Source: Chrysopilus asiliformis (taxonomy: Eukaryota > Arthropoda > Insecta > Diptera > Rhagionidae). Taken from it: 64,000 bases of DNA. Position numbers and translations under genes: made by a program. The stretch lies in assembly GCA_964034945.1 (NCBI GenBank), contig OZ035962.1, positions 77,765,942 through 77,829,941 on the forward strand. Direction: 5' to 3'. Within the stretch, counting starts at the first letter, position 1. Each line of letters starts with the position of its first letter. Of this stretch, positions 58,821 to 64,000 are shown piece after piece. A model generated the notes under the pieces. That model was not told the DNA's origin, made no database searches, and saw only the letters and a list, made by a program, of their open reading frames with translations.

Positions 58821-60695
58821 TTATTGACGGACATGGTCCAGGTTTTGTTTGGGCTTGGAACGCATCATCCCGGACGCGGATGCGCTCGGAATCGAGTTTT
58901 TCGACTTACATCTCTCGCATCGGGATTTGAAAATATTTGGCTCTCCGCAACCGTAACAGAATTTATTCCAGACTGACGAAGGACAACTCATGAAACCGTG
59001 GCCTAGTTCACGACAATTCCAACATTTCCACTTTGAAGTGTCGACGTTTTGAAAAGCGGCCACTTCTTCCTGAAGTTCCAAATCGTTAGAAACTAAATTC
59101 TCGACAGAGTCGCCATCGGAAAGCTCATTTATCCTTGCGTTATGCACATTAAATTCAGGCCTACGACCACTAATCGGATTTGATGAAAAACTACGAAAAT
59201 ATTTTTCGGCTTTCAAACACAAATCGCGTAATTGAGAAATGGTGGATGCTGGTTGGTATAATACCATTTGCAAGATTTTCGGCTCTAAGTTCTGTTTCAT
59301 GACGCTAACCAATTCTGCTTCTGCCATGGGCACTTGCATCTGGTTGGCAATCGCGATCACATCCTGACTATATTCAAGAAAAGACTCCCCTCTTCCCTGT
59401 CTTCTTCTCAAGAGGCTATAACGAATTTCGTTGTCGGTCTTCAAGTCGGAAAATTCTCCTAACAACGATTGTTTCAAGCTCTCCCAGGTAAAAGTTCTAT
59501 TTCTTCGGAAGAAATTCCAATACCACGTGCTTGCCTTTCCCATTAACAATCGATGGAAGTTGCATCTCAAATAATCGTTTGCAATACCTTCTTGATCCAT
59601 GAGAGCTTCGACTCGGAATACAAATTCACTAACAGTGATACCCTTTGAACTCCCATCAAAACTCAACTTCCATCGCGAAATAGGACTTTTCGACCTAGCA
59701 TGAGAGCTCTGCGAAGGAGGAATTTGTCTAACAACACGTGGAGGCGTCAATTGAAAAACAGGTGGTGGTAACGACTGAACTGCAGGTGGGGGTGGTAACT
59801 GATAATTAGGTGGAGGAGCGGACAAATCAAATAAGGGGTTGTAGAATTTGTTCGGTGAACTGCGAGTAGATTGACCACCATTACTAGGATATTCGGTTCT
59901 GCTTCTCGCAAAATTTTGGGATTCACGAACCACTCTTACTTTGGATGCTCCCTCGGGCATTCCATTTCCATATGGAAATATTCCGTTTCCAGATGGTCTT
60001 GACTTGGCTTGAGAGATTGATAAACTTTCCATTCTTGTATTAAGAACTGCGACTTGATTAGTCAAATTTCCAACCATTTCTCTCATGAGGCTAGTAAAGT
60101 CATCTACATTTGCTTTTGTGGAATTAACTTGCCTAACAATCAATTGGAAATCCTTCATAGATACTGAAGATGGAGATGGAACTCGTTCCTCTCTAGAGAC
60201 ATTTTTGGGAATAGTCCCTGTGGTAGAAATTGGTTGCAAACCCTCAGCGATTTCTAACGAATCTCCCGCACCATCACATTGAAGCGCTTCGCGAATTTTA
60301 TTCAACTCTTCAGTCGATAATCGCAATAAGTTTTCACAGGAAGTGGCAAAACGCGGATAACTTTTCCCAAATAAGGATACTCTTCTCATGAGATGAATTA
60401 AGCGAGACACGCAACTCATCATGTCCTCTTCGTTCACAATCTGCCTAGCAATTCGCGAAACGTTTTGCAGTTTTGTAAATTTGGTTTCTAGGATATCCTT
60501 TTCATCATTAACGGAAGTCACAGATGGGTAGGAGAACAAGTTCAAGACTTCAACATCGTCTTCTTGGCTGAGACGTTGAGACAAAGTTAAGATGGAATTT
60601 TCGTCCTGTGAAATATTTCTGATCCCGAGTTCAAACAATAATTCATCTTGCTCTAATTGAGCAGGGTTTAGAGCCAAAACTAAACTATGCGCCAT
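58821..60695 (-). CDS. gag: Retrotransposon Gag protein
   Basis: 624 residues from the ATG at 60695 (AAAATGGC context). A further in-frame ATG at 60719 adds MFFFVILK and is less likely. It forms the virus-like particle that packages the element's RNA. The N-terminal third is acidic and helical. A Pro-rich linker (YQLPPPPAVQSLPPPVFQ) precedes a capsid-like region containing RWKLSFDGSSKGITVSEFVF and YLRCNFHRLLMGKASTWYWN, the retrotransposon gag domain. The C-terminus has a CCHC knuckle CWNCRELGHGFMSC at about 558-571 and a second Cys cluster, CYGCGEPNIFKSRCERC. It stops at 58821-58823, inside the -1 pol frame. Confidence 0.92.
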   Translation of the reverse strand: MAHSLVLALNPAQLEQDELLFELGIRNISQDENSILTLSQRLSQEDDVEVLNLFSYPSVTSVNDEKDILETKFTKLQNVSRIARQIVNEEDMMSCVSRLIHLMRRVSLFGKSYPRFATSCENLLRLSTEELNKIREALQCDGAGDSLEIAEGLQPISTTGTIPKNVSREERVPSPSSVSMKDFQLIVRQVNSTKANVDDFTSLMREMVGNLTNQVAVLNTRMESLSISQAKSRPSGNGIFPYGNGMPEGASKVRVVRESQNFARSRTEYPSNGGQSTRSSPNKFYNPLFDLSAPPPNYQLPPPPAVQSLPPPVFQLTPPRVVRQIPPSQSSHARSKSPISRWKLSFDGSSKGITVSEFVFRVEALMDQEGIANDYLRCNFHRLLMGKASTWYWNFFRRNRTFTWESLKQSLLGEFSDLKTDNEIRYSLLRRRQGRGESFLEYSQDVIAIANQMQVPMAEAELVSVMKQNLEPKILQMVLYQPASTISQLRDLCLKAEKYFRSFSSNPISGRRPEFNVHNARINELSDGDSVENLVSNDLELQEEVAAFQNVDTSKWKCWNCRELGHGFMSCPSSVWNKFCYGCGEPNIFKSRCERCKSKNSIPSASASGMMRSKPKQNLDHVRQ

Positions 60696-60719
60696 TTTAA
60701 GAATAACAAAAAAAAACAA

Positions 60720-61932
60720 CCAAAAAAATGAAATAGATTTGAAACTGTAGACTTAATTCTAATACTTAGAGAAATATTAAAAAAATCCCCTTAACCAAAA
60801 TTTTTAATAAAGATGTTCAACAAAAATGAATAAAAATTCACTCAAAAATTTTCCTTTTATTACTAAAAGAAATTCAGCTATAACATAAGAGAACTAAGTT
60901 TTCACCCACACAACGACAAATTACTAATACTTTTCGCAAAATATTCGAGATAAATCAAAATTTGGATTGGCTAAATAAAAATAGCTACAAATATAACGAT
61001 TTCAAAACTTTGAACTTTTATGAGCCAATATTGACTGACAAAAAAAACGATTTTCACTAAGTCGATCTGATACAATATTCATATGACCTACCCCCCTCAA
61101 TCCAATCTTCAGCTTCAGAGCAGAAATCACAATATAAAAAATATGATTTAATATTTTGACGGTAAGGATTAGGTAAAAAAAAATTTCATTCTAATGAAAG
61201 GACTTGAACTTCATTCACTTGAATTGATTCAATTGTGAATTAGGAAATTAATTTTCTTTTCTAGACCATGATGACACTGCTTTTGCGATGTGATAATTTG
61301 ACCAACTATTCACATAGTTCAGCAAAAACACCATCAATCTTTGGTCGCAATTTGAATTTTATCTCTGATGACAAAAATCATTCGGTGAAAGTTGGTTAAA
61401 TTTACCTATTTATTAAATTTTGAGAAAACGAACCATGCTGCGACAAATCGAAAAGAATTTTCTTTTTGATGTGTATTCTACAGCATTGACACGAAATTCA
61501 AAATATATAAATTTGATTGTGACATCAATTTGTTTGTACAAATTGACGTAAATCATACAATCAAGGTGTTAATTTAATTTAAATGAACTGTGCAATTTAT
61601 TCGAGATGCATCTTGAAGTTTTATGCTCAAGATAACATAAAATTTATTCGAATTTGCATTTCTGTTAGGCATATCCAACCAATCCTCAACGCATTGAACA
61701 ACTAAACAAATTAAACATTCTTTATCTTTACTTTAGTAATAAAATCAAGGAATAGGAAAGGGATTACAATTTCGAAAATTTGGAAATAAAATAATAAACA
61801 TTGTTCAATGCGAATGATTTCTCTTTCATTAGAATGTACTTTACTATTTTGGGAAAAACTAATTGGGAAAGGAAAGGGTTAAGCATTTTCCGGGTTCCTT
61901 TGGTTTCTTAAACTTGGAAATCTTTAGGACAA
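60720..61932 (-). other. Retrotransposon 5' leader
   Basis: About 1.2 kb of AT-rich, non-coding sequence between the primer binding site and gag, unusually long for this class. No credible open frame. It should contain the packaging signal, which I cannot locate by eye. Confidence 0.5.
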
Positions 61933-61946
61933 CCCGTTGGGCGCCA
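61933..61946 (-). promoter_or_regulatory. Primer binding site, tRNA-Lys type
   Basis: On the element's strand TGGCGCCCAACGGG starts three bases after the 5' LTR. The first 12 bases are the complement of the 3' end (CGTTGGGCG plus CCA) of tRNA-Lys. This fixes the element's orientation and the primer. Confidence 0.85.
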
Positions 61947-61949
61947 TTC

Positions 61950-63692
61950 TATTATGGGCCACTTTCCCTACCCCTTTGTAAGGCAAAGGGACAGGAGAGA
62001 GAAAGCCTGTGGCAAACTTTAGCGGCATGTCTTAGCCAGCTAAGCTCAGGGGAAATGGGTGTGGGTTTTTGCTAAAGTCCACCACAAAATAGAAATCGAC
62101 ATGCCTTCGTCGCGAGTATGATCTTTACCCTTCGCTAGGTCATCGAATCAAGGGGGGGAGGAATGGTCTTTCTCACTGTAACATAATAGCAGATCAACAA
62201 ATAAATAAGGTAAGATTCGACACGGGAGAAGCCATCATACGGTTAGGTGGCCAAGGAAATATAATTGTTCCAATTTAACAGCAATAAAACAAATTTCCCT
62301 ATATTGCAACAACCATGAATTTAATACCAAAAAAAAATTTATGACGATAAAACAATCAAGTTTAATTATTTTAAGTAATTTGATAGATTTAAATTGAACA
62401 AAAGAATAAACCTTTCATAAGCAAAAATCAACGATTTATGTAAAAATCAGTCAAAAACACTTCGCGATAATTTAATTTATAGTAAAATTTTAATTAAACT
62501 CACCAGGAAAGAATTGTACCTTGTATTTCCTTTTTGATCCGACCATGTGCGCACACTTCAGGATTCCTATTTTTTTGCTAAAATAAAACTTAAATTACGT
62601 AAATTAGCACAAAGTGTTTGATGATCACTAACAAAAAAATTTAATTTAAACTTGACAAACCAAACAAAATATTTTACTCTACTATTCAAAAAAACAAAGT
62701 TTAACTTTATCCCCCTTTATTTTTAATTAACCCCTTCTCCGATCCGTGGTCAGCGTGACGACAATTGATGCGGATTCCCGAAAGTGATGGAATTAAGCGC
62801 CACAATTTCTCCTTTAATCTGCGACTGGATTCGGGATCAATGCACAAATTTTTCTTCCTTCACTGGCTGGAACAATTTTCTTTTCTCACCATTGATACAA
62901 AAGACCAAAAGAAAAACTAAGTGGTCTCAAAGAAAATGTGTGAGACCTGTAAATTTGTTTAGATTAAATACTTCACTTTTTCTTTTTGAAAGAATCACTG
63001 CTTACCACTTAGTTAATAAAAAAAAATAGCCAAAAAAAAAACTTTAAATTCTTTTAAATTCTCAGAAAAAGCAATTTTAATTTATCTTTGCCTCGTTTAT
63101 TTCCTTTAGTTTTTTTTTTTTTTATGTGATTTTCTGAATTTTATTATGTTCGTTTCATTTTAAATTTTCTTTAAACTTTTGCTCAAATTTTATGTTTTAT
63201 TTTAAGTTTTAAACGAAAAACCACATTTTATATAAAAAAACTTTTAAATTATAAAGGGAGTAAAACAAACTTCTTTGAACTCCTCGAGGCTTGAAAAGGA
63301 ACTCTTTACTGAGCTTGGCTTAAAAAAAAATCCAATCCAAAAATTGGATTTTTTTTTTTTTTATTTTTGCTGTTTTTGTTGTTTGGTGAATTTGGGCTGA
63401 GCGAGTAACTGCTTCTTCGTTTCGGACTTTGGATTTGTGCATTGATCCTGAAAAATTATTTGGCGAAAACAAAAGTTAAACGTTCCCTTTTTTTTTAAAA
63501 AAAAAAGATCATTTGACAAAGCGTTTGTTTGTTCATTTCTCTTTGCGCCGTCCGCGAATCGGAGGCGGCCCTTTTTCAAAAAAAAAATTTTGTTGCAAAT
63601 TCGGCAGCTGTGCATTTTATTGCTGATTTGCAGAAAACCTTGTTTCTATGGGAATAAGAAAAAATTTGCTTTTCACCCTGGCAACCGTATCA
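61950..63692 (-). repeat. 5' LTR (1743 bp)
   Basis: Matches the 3' LTR at a constant offset of 8632 bases, including A- and T-runs, the TATATAAAA box and the internal frames. It is bordered outside by AATG and inside by the primer binding site. This is the promoter-bearing copy for element transcription. Confidence 0.93.
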
Positions 63693-63772
63693 AATGTTTA
63701 CCGCGGCACACTGGTTGCGGAGCACTGCTCTATATGATATATCTTAGCCGCGGATTCAACATAGGGGCATAT

Positions 63773-64000
63773 CAGATTGAGTATACCGTTTGAAACGCAT
63801 CGAATCGATCAAAGAACACAAAAATGTACTACACCAGAGTGTTAGAAATGATAAAAGATTTTGATTTCTTCAAGTCCGTCCGTCTGTCTGTTCTGTCAAT
63901 TTGTCTGCCGTGAACACCAAAATTTTAGAGGCTTGAAATTTTGTATTGTGAAGTTTTTCGTAAATGGCTAGGCTAAGTTCTTGAACGAGAAATTGGACCA
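63773..64000 (-). mobile_element. GTCY-type element, family 2, copy d, cut by window end
   Basis: It starts GATTGAGTATACCGTTTGAA, like copy b at 27417, and has a short GTCCGTCCGTCTGTCTG run. AGGCTTGAAATTTTGTAT and GGCTAGGCTAAGTTCTTGAA follow. It continues beyond the window. Confidence 0.6.

Larger units (their letters stand above)
53318..63692 (-). mobile_element. Complete Ty3/gypsy-type LTR retrotransposon
   Basis: A 10,375-bp element on the minus strand, flanked by AATG on both sides (53314-53317 and 63693-63696). The order, read on its own strand, is: 5' LTR 63692-61950, primer binding site, long leader, gag, pol, a 416-base 3' region, 3' LTR 55060-53318. Both coding frames are open throughout, and the LTRs match in all segments compared with no net indel. 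It is therefore young and may still be active. There is no env frame. Gag and pol are in different frames, with pol in -1 overlapping the gag end. Confidence 0.95.
53155..63727. mobile_element. Small hAT MITE split by an LTR retrotransposon
   Basis: The two ends are CAGTGCTCCGCAACC (53155-53169) and GGTTGCGGAGCACTG (63713-63727). They are perfect inverted repeats with the 8-bp duplication CTCTATAT outside (53147-53154 and 63728-63735). Subterminal ACGGCACACC and CGCGGCACAC match too. Subtracting the retrotransposon and its 4-bp duplication leaves a 194-bp non-coding hAT element. Confidence 0.9.

Overview
The window looks like AT-rich insect nuclear DNA, most likely from a fly (Diptera). Three conserved housekeeping genes with short introns and GT-AG junctions can be rebuilt exon by exon. 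As far as I can recall the family sequences, the products read closest to fly proteins. They are MED19 (minus, 4801-7325), dihydrolipoamide dehydrogenase DLD (plus, 8460-10481) and mitochondrial tryptophanyl-tRNA synthetase WARS2 (minus, 16364-17668). MED19 and DLD are divergent, with about 1.1 kb between their start codons. The candidate terminal exon of a further gene lies at 544-680. From 18 kb onward I find no convincing host gene.

The rest is a dense, nested graveyard of transposable elements, many with readable target-site duplications (TSDs). These include: two larger hAT-type elements (21122-23109, TSD GTCTAAAA; 38161-39194, TSD GTTTATAC) and a small one (ends at 53155 and 63727, TSD CTCTATAT); Helitron-type elements with CTAG 3' ends (14002-14294, 30817-31352, 38318-39100); four piggyBac-like MITEs with TTAA duplications; MITEs with TTA or TAA duplications; TA-flanked Tc1/pogo-like MITEs; and two families of GTCY-microsatellite retroposon-like elements. 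There are also fragments of LINE reverse transcriptase and of a hAT transposase zinc finger.

The right-hand 10 kb is a nearly pristine Ty3/gypsy-type LTR retrotransposon on the minus strand (53318-63692). It has matching 1743-bp LTRs, intact gag and pol, a tRNA-Lys-type primer binding site and a 4-bp TSD, and it sits inside the 194-bp hAT MITE. Its short 3' internal region carries a degenerate but clear tRNA-Lys-like sequence (55133-55200) and a hairpin abutting the 3' LTR, where a polypurine tract would be expected. This is the most unusual feature of the window.

Other striking structures are a perfect 132-bp inverted repeat with a 30-nt loop (51818-52111), a 72-bp minisatellite (44808-45375), and several insertions whose empty sites can be read from sister copies in the same window.
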